A stretch of 64,000 nt of DNA from Bacteroidales bacterium (GTDB taxonomy: Bacteria > Bacteroidota > Bacteroidia > Bacteroidales > M50B96), in NCBI GenBank assembly GCA_021740905.1, contig JAIOYV010000017.1, positions 18,020 through 82,019 on the forward strand. Direction: 5' to 3'. This document shows, piece by piece, positions 52,543 through 61,706 of the stretch (position 1 is the stretch's first letter; every line of letters starts with the position of its first letter). Under the pieces are notes generated by a model that was given only the letters and a program-made list of their open reading frames with translations, was not told where the DNA came from and ran no database searches. The translations under genes were made by a program, and so were the position numbers.

Positions 52543-54267
52543 TTAAAAATAATTGATCAGACCAAAATGGATTTTGGCGTTTTTAAGTTCAACAGGGTTA
52601 TCAAACTGTTTCCCGAGCGCATAGCTTAAGGTGAATACCCCCCCTTTGGTTTGAAAGGAAGAACCAATGCCAAAGCCAAGAGGTTTATCCTCCAAATCAG
52701 TAGAAATTGTTTTTTTCTTGTACCAGGCCCTCTCAACAAATAAAAATACATTCGAGTTTTTTTCGAATAGGTATCGTAGTTCCATAGTAAATAAGGAATA
52801 AGCCGAGGCCAATATCGATTCTTCGTCAAAGCCCCTAAGTGAATTATGACCACCGATCTTTAAAAGTTCATTTTCAAATAAAACCGAATTATCAATAAAT
52901 GCACTCCTGTTGGATAGAAGGGCAACAAAATTGGATATTATCGGAGCATAAAAAGCCATATAGATTTCCCCCTCAAACTGGGTCGGCATGTCTTTGTTGG
53001 TATTATCACTGTTATTTGGATTTCTATTTTTCAAGTGCTTTTTTCCATACGCAAACTGCGATTCAAACTGAAAACCATTTCTTGGGTTAAGGACATAATC
53101 AAGCTTTCTGAAACGGAAACCAATCCCAAATAAGTCTGCTTTCACATCAGCAAATTCGGAGGAAATAATATTCGTCCGCAAGGTTGATGAAGATTTTGAA
53201 CGGTAAAAAGCCTTCACAAAATTACTCATCCCAAGAAAATAGTTTAACCCGATTTCATTTTCCACATTCAAGAAACTACTGTCCCGCTTATCGAGAAGCA
53301 AGCTATAATCCACACCAATGGGAGTGTTAAACAGGAACGGATATGAAAAATTCAAGTTGAGCTTTTGGCTCGATGATTCGGTTTTCTTCCAAAGAAATTG
53401 AACGCTTTCGCCCCTTCCAAAAGGGTTCAGCAATTGAAAGTCGATTTCTCCAGTCAGTAAAAGCTTTCCGCTTTTTTCGTTGTTGGGCATTACCCCCAAA
53501 ATGCCACTAAACCGGTTCGCTTTTTTCTTTTTCAGATATAGAAAAAGATCGGCAGATTGGTCGAAAAATTCAACCTCGGAGGGCTTAATTTCATCTATGA
53601 AAGCTATTTGGTCAAACACTCTTTCAATATCCCGGATACGTTTTTCGTGGTACAGACTGTGAGGGAAAATTCCAATTTGACGGTATACATAGTTGGGATT
53701 TATTTTAGCATCACCTTTTATATTGATCGTATCGATGCTTATTGCTTCGCCCCGAGACAACACCCAGGTTGCGCTGAGTGAATTGTTCTCGATTTTAAAG
53801 CTGTCTAAACTAATTTTTGCAAAAGGATAGCCATGATTTTCATACCAGGAAACAACTTTTTTTTGGGTCCTCAAAAAACCTTTCAAGCTGACGGGTTTCT
53901 TTATTTGTTTTTCCAGTTTCAGGTTTAACAAGCGTAGGTCTTCATCGGGAAAATCACGGAGCGATAGGTTCACCCAGGTAAAAACCGGCCCTAGTTTTAC
54001 GTACATCGCAAATCCATTCTTAGAACAAGTAAGGCTGTCGATATGAACAGCGAGATGCCCCATCGAGCGATAGTATTCCAATTCATCAACAATAAAAGCA
54101 AAAAGGGCTGTGCTATCGGCGAATGATACCTCTTCGAAAGGCTTTACTTTTTTATTTTCTTTGGAATCCAGTACCTTGACAAGCAACTTTAATTTTGATG
54201 GCTGACTTAACGAAAAGCCAGGTATCAACATCAATAAAAGAATCAATATGAAAAAATATTTTTGCAA
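52543..54267 (-). CDS. Omp85-superfamily (BamA/TamA-like) outer-membrane protein
   Basis: The 574-residue protein starts at a TTG at 54267, since no ATG lies close upstream and the signal peptide begins there (KYFFILILLLMLIPGFSLS). POTRA-like segments cover about residues 80-250 (YYRSMGHLAVHIDSL, WYENHGYPFAKISLDSF, AISIDTINIKGDAKIN). A 16-strand-type barrel follows with the hallmark lid motif GGHNSLRGFDEESI and the late segment LGFGIGSSFQTKGGVFTLSYALG. It is smaller than BamA, consistent with a TamA-like or Bacteroidota-specific member. It may assemble or translocate proteins or lipids at the outer membrane. A TACCTTTG element lies 25 bases upstream. Confidence 0.87.
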   Translation of the reverse strand: MQKYFFILILLLMLIPGFSLSQPSKLKLLVKVLDSKENKKVKPFEEVSFADSTALFAFIVDELEYYRSMGHLAVHIDSLTCSKNGFAMYVKLGPVFTWVNLSLRDFPDEDLRLLNLKLEKQIKKPVSLKGFLRTQKKVVSWYENHGYPFAKISLDSFKIENNSLSATWVLSRGEAISIDTINIKGDAKINPNYVYRQIGIFPHSLYHEKRIRDIERVFDQIAFIDEIKPSEVEFFDQSADLFLYLKKKKANRFSGILGVMPNNEKSGKLLLTGEIDFQLLNPFGRGESVQFLWKKTESSSQKLNLNFSYPFLFNTPIGVDYSLLLDKRDSSFLNVENEIGLNYFLGMSNFVKAFYRSKSSSTLRTNIISSEFADVKADLFGIGFRFRKLDYVLNPRNGFQFESQFAYGKKHLKNRNPNNSDNTNKDMPTQFEGEIYMAFYAPIISNFVALLSNRSAFIDNSVLFENELLKIGGHNSLRGFDEESILASAYSLFTMELRYLFEKNSNVFLFVERAWYKKKTISTDLEDKPLGFGIGSSFQTKGGVFTLSYALGKQFDNPVELKNAKIHFGLINYF

Positions 54268-54291
54268 TAGCCAGGTTTAAATTACACACCA

Positions 54292-54299
54292 CAAAGGTA
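54292..54299 (-). promoter_or_regulatory. -7 element of Omp85 gene
   Basis: Minus-strand 54299-54292 reads TACCTTTG, matching TAnnTTTG, 25 bases before the TTG start. It supports that start because little mRNA would lie upstream of it. Confidence 0.55.
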
Positions 54300-54611
54300 A
54301 ATTATCTTAACTGACATTGGGCAAGAGGCATTGTCCGGGATATCACATAAATTTGCAGGGTAGGCAAATAAGAAATACTTTTATTAATAAGAACTTATAA
54401 GTGCTGGAATGGTTGAGTCTTGTAGTTGACCTGCGATATAAACTGCCATTGAAGGCATCCTTCTGTTGATAAAGGTTGAAGCTGCAATTTCTACTCCCAT
54501 TATCAGTTTCCTCCCTAACACTCCATTATTTCAACACTTCAAATCATTTTAATTAACCAAGATGAATAAAACAAAATAAATAATAGGAAATAGGTATTTC
54601 CTTTTTTGCCC
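54300..54611. other. Intergenic region, only a weak AT hairpin
   Basis: Between the nitroreductase stop and the Omp85 promoter I see no gene. AGGAAATA-GG-TATTTCCT near 54584-54601 is a weak hairpin that could end the nitroreductase transcript, but its stem is A/T-rich and its minus-strand tail is not a clean T-run. Confidence 0.5.
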
Positions 54612-55364
54612 CTACATCTCATTATTCATAAACCCTTGCTTTTCGAGCACCTTCAAAAAGGCATTGGAAAAAACAACATTGTCTTTTTTCGTATAGCGGT
54701 TGTCAGTAAATACCTGGGCGAGGGTTTCTTTTTGGTTCTCTTCCAATAGTTTTTTGGTTAATTCCATATCTTCCTTTTCACGATATAAGGCATCAATGTC
54801 GGTTTTCGAATAGTGCTTGTATTTTTCGTAATGCACCACCGCGTCCAACGGCAAGCGGTCGGTCAGGCCGGGAGCTTCATCGGGATAACCAACCACCAAT
54901 GTGGTTATTGGGACAACACCTTCCGGCAAAACAAGAATATCGATAATTTTTTCGGCCATGTAGGTGGTGGTCCCGAGGTAGCAAATACCCAGCCCATGAG
55001 CTTCGGCTTCGAGGGCCACGTTCTGCGAAGCCAGCAAAGCATCGATAGCAGCTGTGGTAAACGACAGGAAATTATCGTATCCTGGGATGGCTTTTCTTTG
55101 TTCGCACCATTTATTAAACCGGTTGAAATCGGCACAGAAAGTAAGCACAAGCGGAGCCTCTTTTACCATGTTTTGCTTGAAATGAGCAGACCAAAGTTGC
55201 TCTTTAATTTCATCATTGCGAGTCACTACAATGGAATAAACCTGCATATTGCCAGTTGTAGAAGCACGGGTTCCTGCCAATAAAATTTCGTTCAAAACAT
55301 TTTCAGGCACCGGGGTGTTCTTATATTTGCGAATGGATTTGTGCGAAAAGATAGTATCAATCAT
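54612..55364 (-). CDS. Nitroreductase-family FMN oxidoreductase (NfsA/FRP-like)
   Basis: The 250-residue protein has the nitroreductase fold signatures. HKSIRKYKNTPVPENVLNEIL is the basic FMN-phosphate-binding segment, followed by RASTTGNMQVYSIVV. The central helix pair contains DALLASQNVALEAEAHGLGICYLG, and TTLVVGYPDEAPGLTDRLPLDAVVH is the strand and loop closing the FMN site. The length and the C-terminal extension after residue 190 resemble NfsA/flavin reductase P homologues. It probably reduces quinones, nitro compounds or flavins with NAD(P)H; the physiological substrate is unknown. It is a single gene. Confidence 0.9.
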   Translation of the reverse strand: MIDTIFSHKSIRKYKNTPVPENVLNEILLAGTRASTTGNMQVYSIVVTRNDEIKEQLWSAHFKQNMVKEAPLVLTFCADFNRFNKWCEQRKAIPGYDNFLSFTTAAIDALLASQNVALEAEAHGLGICYLGTTTYMAEKIIDILVLPEGVVPITTLVVGYPDEAPGLTDRLPLDAVVHYEKYKHYSKTDIDALYREKEDMELTKKLLEENQKETLAQVFTDNRYTKKDNVVFSNAFLKVLEKQGFMNNEM

Positions 55365-55558
55365 AATAAATCTATTTTAATTTTAAGGGGCAATATTACT
55401 AATATTGACAAGTTTAAACTAAAACAAATATCATGTATAGAAATTTCGGCATTGCTTTTCTTGACCTTTCAAAGGCACTATGCAAGCTTCGAAAAGTCAG
55501 GGGGGAAGTTGTTAATAGTTTTGTTGAAACTTTATTAATTCAGTATTGAAAAAAATTC

Positions 55559-55566
55559 TATTTTTG
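55559..55566 (+). promoter_or_regulatory. -7 element of small lipoprotein gene
   Basis: TATTTTTG matches TAnnTTTG, 40 bases before the ATG at 55606, giving support that the short gene is transcribed. Confidence 0.5.
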
Positions 55567-55605
55567 TTCCCTAAGCTCTAAATGAATTAGCAATTGGTGA
55601 GTATT

Positions 55606-55731
55606 ATGAAGAAAGCACTTGTGATAATAGCCGTTTTATTCCTGTTAGGATTGGCATCTACGTCTTGCAAAACGCACAAACCTTGCCCAGCTTATGGCAG
55701 CGTTGAAACCGAGCAAGAGGCGAATGTGTAA
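55606..55731 (+). CDS. 41-residue lipoprotein with CPAYG motif
   Basis: A 41-codon frame starts at ATG 55606. It has a basic N-terminus (MKK), a hydrophobic core (ALVIIAVLFLLGL) and a lipobox ASTSC with Cys 20. A short tail KTHKPCPAYGSVETEQEANV follows. This is a complete type II signal peptide with a 21-residue mature lipopeptide. The CPAYG motif is one I recall in other very small Bacteroidota lipoproteins, but that is recollection. A consensus promoter element lies 40 bases upstream. The next gene, a beta-barrel protein, starts 161 bases later on the same strand. Function unknown. Confidence 0.75.
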   Translation: MKKALVIIAVLFLLGLASTSCKTHKPCPAYGSVETEQEANV

Positions 55732-55892
55732 ACAATAGGCGTGTAAAACAGTTTACTTTCCATTTTTTCTATTCAAAATGAAAAAATGTGATGTTTATAA
55801 TTTATTCCTTCGACATTCGTTTTTCAAGCTGAACAATTCAGGTAAAAGAATAAATGAAAAATTTTTTATGCTGAACAGATAAACCAGATCCA

Positions 55893-56666
55893 ATGAAACG
55901 ATTGCTCTTTATAAGTTTACTGGTGATTTCAAGCTTGCCAATTTTGGCACAAGGTGAAATCGATTCTGAAACAAAAATCATTTTCAGGAATGAAAGGACG
56001 ATTGGCTTTTCCCTTAATTCAAATGGTTTTGGCTTTGGGTTTCGCTATGGAAGGTTTATCGATGGCTATCGGAAATGGCTTCTGCAAAGCGACCTGAACC
56101 TGGTAAAACACTACAAAGAAATTCAATCGAACTCCATATTCTACAATAAAAAGTTTGTGTACGGCAAGGTAAACACCTTACTGAACCTGAGATTGGCCGT
56201 GGGCTACCAGAAAGAGCTATATTCTAAAAACGACAAGGGGGGCGTGGCCATCCGATATTTTGGATTTGTAGGGCCAACTTTGGCTATCCTGAAACCCATG
56301 TTCTATGAAGTGACATATTACATGGACGAAAACAAGGTAGAAGATTTTGTGACTTTTTTCGAAAAGAACCAGCAATATCACGCAGGTGATATCATCGGAA
56401 AATCTTCCTTTTTCGATGGTGCCGAAAACACCACTATTAAACCGGGCATTCATCTTTCGGGCGGGTTGAGTTTTGAGTACGGAACAAAAGATGCTTTCAT
56501 CAATGCCCTGGAGCTGGGTATTGCTTTCGATGTGTTCGCAGACGATATCCCCATTATGTATTCGGCCAACAACAATTACCAACAAATATTCACTACCCTA
56601 TTTCTGACCTACCGCTTTGGCAAGGTAATCAATGCCAGGGCTATCAATACCGACAGCCGAGATTGA
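55893..56666 (+). CDS. Predicted outer-membrane beta-barrel protein, unknown function
   Basis: The 257-residue protein has a signal peptide (LLFISLLVISSLPILAQ). Alternating amphipathic strands follow, such as TIGFSLNSNGFGFGFRYGRF, VNTLLNLRLAVGYQ, IHLSGGLSFEYG and a final FTTLFLTYRFGKVI, typical of a small outer-membrane barrel of eight to twelve strands. No specific family is recognised. A short C-terminal tail (NARAINTDSRD) follows the last strand. It is downstream of the 41-residue lipoprotein and could be cotranscribed with it; no terminator separates them. Confidence 0.75.
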   Translation: MKRLLFISLLVISSLPILAQGEIDSETKIIFRNERTIGFSLNSNGFGFGFRYGRFIDGYRKWLLQSDLNLVKHYKEIQSNSIFYNKKFVYGKVNTLLNLRLAVGYQKELYSKNDKGGVAIRYFGFVGPTLAILKPMFYEVTYYMDENKVEDFVTFFEKNQQYHAGDIIGKSSFFDGAENTTIKPGIHLSGGLSFEYGTKDAFINALELGIAFDVFADDIPIMYSANNNYQQIFTTLFLTYRFGKVINARAINTDSRD

Positions 56667-56900
56667 TCATTGCAACAACCGAAATAACTTTAATACCTCC
56701 TTCGTATCTCTTCTTCAAAAGCTAAAATCTTGTTAAAATTATCCTCCTCAGTAAGCAAACAGCTAAACAGTGTTGTATATTTGTAGAGAATAATATTTAC
56801 TCATTAGCTGTCCAGAGACCACATATCAGATTTTATTCAGCCAACAAAAAGCCATAAGCTGAACCAGTTTTTATGCTGTATAACATGTTGGTCGAATTAT

Positions 56901-56930
56901 TTTGTATTAAGTTTAAAAATTGTACTTTTA
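56901..56930 (+). promoter_or_regulatory. Promoter of 56978-60073 gene
   Basis: TTTG at 56901-56904, an 18-base spacer, then TACTTTTA at 56923-56930 matches the Bacteroidota consensus except for the final A. It lies 47 bases before the ATG. Apart from this, the 311-base gap after the barrel gene shows nothing. Confidence 0.6.
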
Positions 56931-56977
56931 GACCACCAATAAAACGGAAATAGACGACTTAAGAAATTATAAGAATT

Positions 56978-59900
56978 ATGAAGAAGAAACATTTATTTAT
57001 CCTTGCAGGAACCCTTATTTTGATAGGCATAGCGTACTTTTCTTTTCCCTCTAAAGATAAGCAGTGCCATTATGTTCCACGCAACGGCAAGGAGGTAATT
57101 GCTGAGAAAGGTTACCGTGGGGCGATGGAATGGCTGAATAGTAGAAGGGTTGATGCCGAAGGAAAAATTGATCCTGAAAAAGAGCGAAAAGCAAAAAAGG
57201 AATATGCCGCACTGTCGAAATTAAAATCATCAAGCAGTATTAATGCTGAATGGGTTGAATTAGGACCGGACAATGTGGGTGGTCGCACAAGAGCCATTTT
57301 GTATGATATGAACAATCACAATATTGTATATGCAGGAGGTGTGAGCGGTGGTTTATGGAGGTCGACAACAGCCGGACAGTCCTGGAGCCGTGCTGATTTG
57401 AATATTCTTGATGTAGACGACGCCCCCATTGAAAACCTAAATGTATCATGTATCACACAGGCATCGAATGGTGATATTTATTTTGGTACAGGGGAATACA
57501 CTTCAATTGGAGGTTTAACTTCTTTGAGAGGCGAAGGTATATGGAAATCGACCGATGGGATTACCTTCAAAAAATTGGCTGATACCTGGAATGAACCAGA
57601 GGATTATGATATTTTTAATTTTGTCAATTACCTGGATAGCGACCCAAATAATCCCAACAAGATTTATGCTGCCACACGCCGGGGGCTAAGGATATCTCAT
57701 GATGCCGGGGAAACATGGGTCAGCAGTGGAATGGGACTTTCCCTAGACCTTAAAGTTTGCCGCGATCTAAAGGTTGGTACCGATGGAACCCTTGTAGCTT
57801 CCGTCGATGGTAAAACATTCATTTCTACTGACAATGGGGTTTCATTTACAAACCCACCTGGCTCGCCCAATGTATCATCGGGAGGTAGATTAGAATATGG
57901 TATATCTCCAAGCAACCCAAATTATATCTATTGCCAGGCAGCACTTGGCAGTGGTTACTTGCAAGGAATTTATCGTTCAACCGACAAAGGACAGACCTGG
58001 ATCACTATTGGACCCGGCACCTCTGCCGGCTTCCAGCCTATGGGAAATCAGGGTACTTACGACAATTGCATTGCTGTTTTCCCCGATAACCCAGAAAAAA
58101 TTCTTATTGGTGGACAAAGGAATATGTACACCTTTTCACCTGAAAATTCTTGGGAACTTGTATCGGATGGTTATTTTGATAATATTCCAAGTTTAAAACA
58201 TTTATATGTCCATGCCGATCAACATAGGATTGTGTTCCATCCAGATTACAATGGTACCACAAACCGGACTTTCCTGGTTGGTACCGATGGTGGAGTATTT
58301 ATTTCGGAATGGAGCGGACTTGCATTTTCTCCACGGAACAAAAACTTCAATGTAACCCAATTTTATTCTATTGCAACCGATGGTTACGGACATGTTGTGG
58401 GAGGCACACAGGACAACGGCACCCAAATCAATCTGTTTAATGGCAATTCGCCTAAAAACTTTTTTGAGATAAGTGGGGGTGATGGTGGTTATTGCGCTAT
58501 GTCTAACCTCGACCCACGTATAACATTTGCCTCTGTATATTATGGAAATTTAAAACGGAGCCAGGAAAAAGGCCGTGGATTCGATACCGTAGGAAGTTAT
58601 TTCTTCAATAATTATGTCCTTAACAGGTATTTTGGTGGCCTGGAAGATAATATTGGCGATCCTGGTCCTGCTGCATTTGTCACCTTGTTTAAATTGTGGG
58701 AGCGTAGCGATGACCAAAAAAGCATTGACTCGGTAACTTATACCAATGTACCACAACAACTTCCAATCGAGCTCTACCAGCAATTCGAAGATTCTATCCG
58801 AAACACGTATACCAATGCAAATATCGACACATTCCATTATACCAATTCATTCGGGTTTAAATATGTGAACATAAAAGTGATTATTGGTGCTGGCGAAAAA
58901 TTGATTGCCAGAAGCCAAATTTACGAACTACCCATCGACTTTGTGTTACCTCATACCTTGTACCCCGAAGACGGCATCAGGGTAAAAGACCCATACCAGG
59001 CTATGCTTGCTATGCCGTTGCGCCGTCCAACAACTGGCGAATGGAATATAATGCTTACACGAAAGCCCTTGCATTTTAGCGTTGCCAAAGTAGATCAACC
59101 TTGGTCTAAATTGCTTTCAGATAGTATATCTTCAATTTTAACAGGGGGGAGTAATTCTTTTGTTGATTTAGAATTTTCTTCGGATGGTGAGTATTTATAT
59201 TTTGCCTTTAACAGAGTAACAGCCAGTCCTAATAGTCAGCTCTTCGGTGAAATATATCGAATTTCAGGTCTTTCGGATGCCCGTACAAGAGCTCAATTGA
59301 CTTCCGACAGTTCAAGTTATAGCCTAAGTGTTAAAAAAATATGGACAATTAATAATGTATACTTAAATGGAATTTCCATCGATCCAAACAATCCTGACAA
59401 TATGATTGCATCAATTGCCGGTTTTGGGGTTGGCCACAATATATATTATTCGCAAAATGCTACTTCAGCAAGCCCAAGTTTCGCCACAAAACAAGGTGAT
59501 CTTCCCTCAATCCCTGTTTTTGATGGGATAATCAACTGTATGGATGACAACCAGGTTATGATTGCTACCGAATTCGGTATTTTCTCTACCGACAACATTA
59601 CAGCCGCCTATCCCGAATGGACCGACCAAAACAACAACACCCTGGGACCTGTTTTGACGCTTGCAATTACACAGCAAACATGGACAAATCAGTTTTCGCC
59701 TTATATTGAGAACCATGGTGAGGTTTACATTGGCACCCATGGACGTGGTATATTTAAAACCGATGTATGGAAAGGTCCTGTTGCTATTCAGGAGCCTGGA
59801 AGTTTTGCTGCAAACAAAAAATCGACGTTCAGCATTTTCCCCAACCCGGTTGTCGACAATGCGCAAATTGAGTTCGACCTCCGTTCTACTGAGAATGTAA

Positions 59901-60073
59901 AATTGATGGTTTTCGATCTGCAGGGAAAAATGGTCAATGAAATAGATATGGGAAAATATGCCCCGGGGAATCATTCGGTGAATGTTGATTTTAGTCAATT
60001 GAACCCCGGTACATACATAGTGAATATGTTGAACGGAAATCAATCGAATAGCACCAAACTAGTTGTTTTTTAA
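56978..60073 (+). CDS. Large secreted beta-propeller (sortilin-like) protein with T9SS type-A sorting domain
   Basis: The 1031-residue protein has an N-terminal hydrophobic leader (LFILAGTLILIGIAYFSF). A charged helical region precedes the propeller. Entry to the propeller is marked by WVELGPDNVGGRTRAIL. Blades with Asp-box-like motifs follow: STTAGQSWSRAD, SHDAGETWVSSG, STDKGQTWITIG, STDNGVSFTNPP. A segment of about 250 residues (near 540-790) interrupts the propeller, which resumes with NGISIDPNNPDNMIASI and GEVYIGTHGRGIF. The sorting domain is FSIFPNPVVDNAQIEFDL. A VPS10/sortilin or xyloglucanase-like propeller is the closest fold, but catalytic aspartates cannot be pinpointed. Similar in design to the 20447-23017 product. 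Confidence 0.87.
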   Translation: MKKKHLFILAGTLILIGIAYFSFPSKDKQCHYVPRNGKEVIAEKGYRGAMEWLNSRRVDAEGKIDPEKERKAKKEYAALSKLKSSSSINAEWVELGPDNVGGRTRAILYDMNNHNIVYAGGVSGGLWRSTTAGQSWSRADLNILDVDDAPIENLNVSCITQASNGDIYFGTGEYTSIGGLTSLRGEGIWKSTDGITFKKLADTWNEPEDYDIFNFVNYLDSDPNNPNKIYAATRRGLRISHDAGETWVSSGMGLSLDLKVCRDLKVGTDGTLVASVDGKTFISTDNGVSFTNPPGSPNVSSGGRLEYGISPSNPNYIYCQAALGSGYLQGIYRSTDKGQTWITIGPGTSAGFQPMGNQGTYDNCIAVFPDNPEKILIGGQRNMYTFSPENSWELVSDGYFDNIPSLKHLYVHADQHRIVFHPDYNGTTNRTFLVGTDGGVFISEWSGLAFSPRNKNFNVTQFYSIATDGYGHVVGGTQDNGTQINLFNGNSPKNFFEISGGDGGYCAMSNLDPRITFASVYYGNLKRSQEKGRGFDTVGSYFFNNYVLNRYFGGLEDNIGDPGPAAFVTLFKLWERSDDQKSIDSVTYTNVPQQLPIELYQQFEDSIRNTYTNANIDTFHYTNSFGFKYVNIKVIIGAGEKLIARSQIYELPIDFVLPHTLYPEDGIRVKDPYQAMLAMPLRRPTTGEWNIMLTRKPLHFSVAKVDQPWSKLLSDSISSILTGGSNSFVDLEFSSDGEYLYFAFNRVTASPNSQLFGEIYRISGLSDARTRAQLTSDSSSYSLSVKKIWTINNVYLNGISIDPNNPDNMIASIAGFGVGHNIYYSQNATSASPSFATKQGDLPSIPVFDGIINCMDDNQVMIATEFGIFSTDNITAAYPEWTDQNNNTLGPVLTLAITQQTWTNQFSPYIENHGEVYIGTHGRGIFKTDVWKGPVAIQEPGSFAANKKSTFSIFPNPVVDNAQIEFDLRSTENVKLMVFDLQGKMVNEIDMGKYAPGNHSVNVDFSQLNPGTYIVNMLNGNQSNSTKLVVF

Positions 60074-60093
60074 GTTAATGATAATAGAGTCAG

Positions 60094-60122
60094 AAAAGCC
60101 TCCCGGAAGGGGGGCTTTTTTT
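60094..60122 (+). terminator. Intrinsic terminator after 56978-60073 gene
   Basis: AAAAGCCTCCC (60094-60104) pairs with GGGGGGCTTTT (60109-60119), with one G-T pair, around GGAA. A seven-base T-run ends at 60122. Confidence 0.92.
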
Positions 60123-60357
60123 ATATAGGCAAGTCAAGGGATCAATCAAAATCCACCCAATTGATAAAAGCGCATTAAAATAATCAACAACTGTGATTTG
60201 GATTGATAACATCCCCCCGACAATCCAATATTTATCATACGAAGCTTTAGCATAGGATGACTCCATCACTCCAATACTCCAATACCACATCTATTTAAAA
60301 AGTCACAAAACTATCATTTCACGTGGCATTTGATGTTCATCAGCCAAATCATTAGAG

Positions 60358-60388
60358 TTTTCTACACGGATAATTTTTTCTACTTTTG
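60358..60388 (+). promoter_or_regulatory. gapA promoter
   Basis: TTTT at 60358-60361 (one off TTTG), a 19-base spacer and TACTTTTG at 60381-60388 match the Bacteroidota promoter. The element lies 53 bases before the ATG. The rest of the 368-base gap holds the upstream terminator and a small ACTCCAAT duplication near 60268-60282. Confidence 0.65.
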
Positions 60389-60441
60389 CAACGATTTTCA
60401 AAGATGAAAAATAGATAATTCATAACTAATAATTTACAACT

Positions 60442-61446
60442 ATGTCGAAAATTAAAATAGCCATTAATGGCTTTGGAAGAATTGGGCGAAACGTATTTAA
60501 AATCGCTCTTGAGAGACCTGAAATTGAAGTTGTTGGAATAAACGATTTAACCGACACCAAAACTTTGGCCCATTTGCTAAAGTACGATTCAACCCAGGGA
60601 AAATTCCCGGGAGAGGTTAAGTTCGATAATGAAAACCTGATTGTGAACGGAGTCAAATACAAGGTAAGTGCTGAACGTAGCCCGATCCAAATTCCATGGG
60701 GACAAACGCCTGACCTGGTAGTAGAAGCAACTGGGATTTTTACTTCAAAAGAAAGCCCAAAGGGTGGCTATGGCGACCATCTTAAAAATGGAGCGAAAAA
60801 AGTAATTCTTACCGTTCCCTCGAAAGATGAAATTGACAATACTATCGTTTTAGGTGTTAACGATAATGAAATCCGTCCCGGCGACCAGTGTGTTTCGAAT
60901 GCCTCGTGCACGACCAACTGTCTGGCCCCTGTGGTTAAAGTCTTAAATGATAAATTCGGAATCGAAAACGGCTTGATGACCACCATCCATGCTTACACCA
61001 ATGATCAGGTTATCCTCGATGGCCCGCATAAAGATTTACGTCGCGCCCGTTCTTGTGCTGTTTCGCAAATTCCAACTACCACTGGTGCTGCAAAAGCTGT
61101 TGGTAAAGTTATCCCTGCCTTAAAAGGAAAACTCGATGGTATGGCCGTACGTGTGCCAAACCCTACTGGCTCATTAGTCGATTTGGTTGTAAACCTTAAA
61201 ACAGCAGCTACCAAAGAAGAAATCAATGCAGCCATGAAAGCCGCTGCCGATGGTCCAATGAAAGGGATCCTCGAATATACCGAAGACCCGATTGTTTCGG
61301 TCGACATTGTACACAACCCACATTCTTCCATTTTCGATGCCCTTAGCACAATGGTAAATGGAAAAACTGTGAAAGTACTTTCATGGTATGACAACGAATG
61401 GGGATATTCAACACGTGTTGTTGATTTGGCTATCATGTTATTCTAA
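60442..61446 (+). CDS. gapA: Glyceraldehyde-3-phosphate dehydrogenase, type I
   Basis: The 334-residue protein starts with the NAD-binding [13 protein letters not shown]. The catalytic cysteine is in [12 protein letters not shown]. Substrate-binding motifs include [20 protein letters not shown] and [26 protein letters not shown], and the C-terminus has [15 protein letters not shown]. It oxidises glyceraldehyde-3-phosphate to 1,3-bisphosphoglycerate in glycolysis; NINDLTD-type residues at the end of the second strand favour NAD over NADP. It stands alone with a near-consensus promoter and its own terminator. Confidence 0.97.
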   Translation: MSKIKIAINGFGRIGRNVFKIALERPEIEVVGINDLTDTKTLAHLLKYDSTQGKFPGEVKFDNENLIVNGVKYKVSAERSPIQIPWGQTPDLVVEATGIFTSKESPKGGYGDHLKNGAKKVILTVPSKDEIDNTIVLGVNDNEIRPGDQCVSNASCTTNCLAPVVKVLNDKFGIENGLMTTIHAYTNDQVILDGPHKDLRRARSCAVSQIPTTTGAAKAVGKVIPALKGKLDGMAVRVPNPTGSLVDLVVNLKTAATKEEINAAMKAAADGPMKGILEYTEDPIVSVDIVHNPHSSIFDALSTMVNGKTVKVLSWYDNEWGYSTRVVDLAIMLF

Positions 61447-61467
61447 ATCGAGCAAATCAAAATAGAC

Positions 61468-61497
61468 AGGCCTCTCCAATTTAGGAGGGGCTTTTTT
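61468..61497 (+). terminator. gapA intrinsic terminator overlapping DUF1858 coding end
   Basis: AGGCCTCTCC (61468-61477) pairs with GGAGGGGCTT (61484-61493), with two G-T pairs. A T-run follows at 61492-61497. The right arm also encodes the last codons of the convergent DUF1858 gene. Confidence 0.85.
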
Positions 61498-61696
61498 GTT
61501 TCATTAGATTCAACTCTTGAACAAGCAACATAACATCATCATCCGAATATCCCTTCTCTTTAGTGGCATCTTCCAAAGTTCCCCAAACCGGTTCGCCACA
61601 CGCAATGCACTTTATGCCTTTATCTGAAAGAAAGCGTACCGATGCTGGTAATTTTTCTATCAATTCTTCAATGGTAATGTCTTTTAGTATCATCAT
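61481..61696 (-). CDS. DUF1858-family small protein
   Basis: I start the protein at the ATG at 61696 (71 residues); a second ATG follows at once, and the frame is open 21 codons farther but overlaps the MATE gene. The sequence ILKDITIEELIEKLPASVRFLSDKGIKCIACGEPVWGTL matches DUF1858. That short domain has a CxxC pair (CIAC) and a helix that in related proteins precedes hybrid-cluster or redox partners. It may bind metal or sense redox state, but no function is established. It begins ten bases after the MATE stop on the same strand, forming an operon. Confidence 0.85.
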   Translation of the reverse strand: MMILKDITIEELIEKLPASVRFLSDKGIKCIACGEPVWGTLEDATKEKGYSDDDVMLLVQELNLMKQKSPS

Positions 61697-61706
61697 AACC
61701 CAACTT

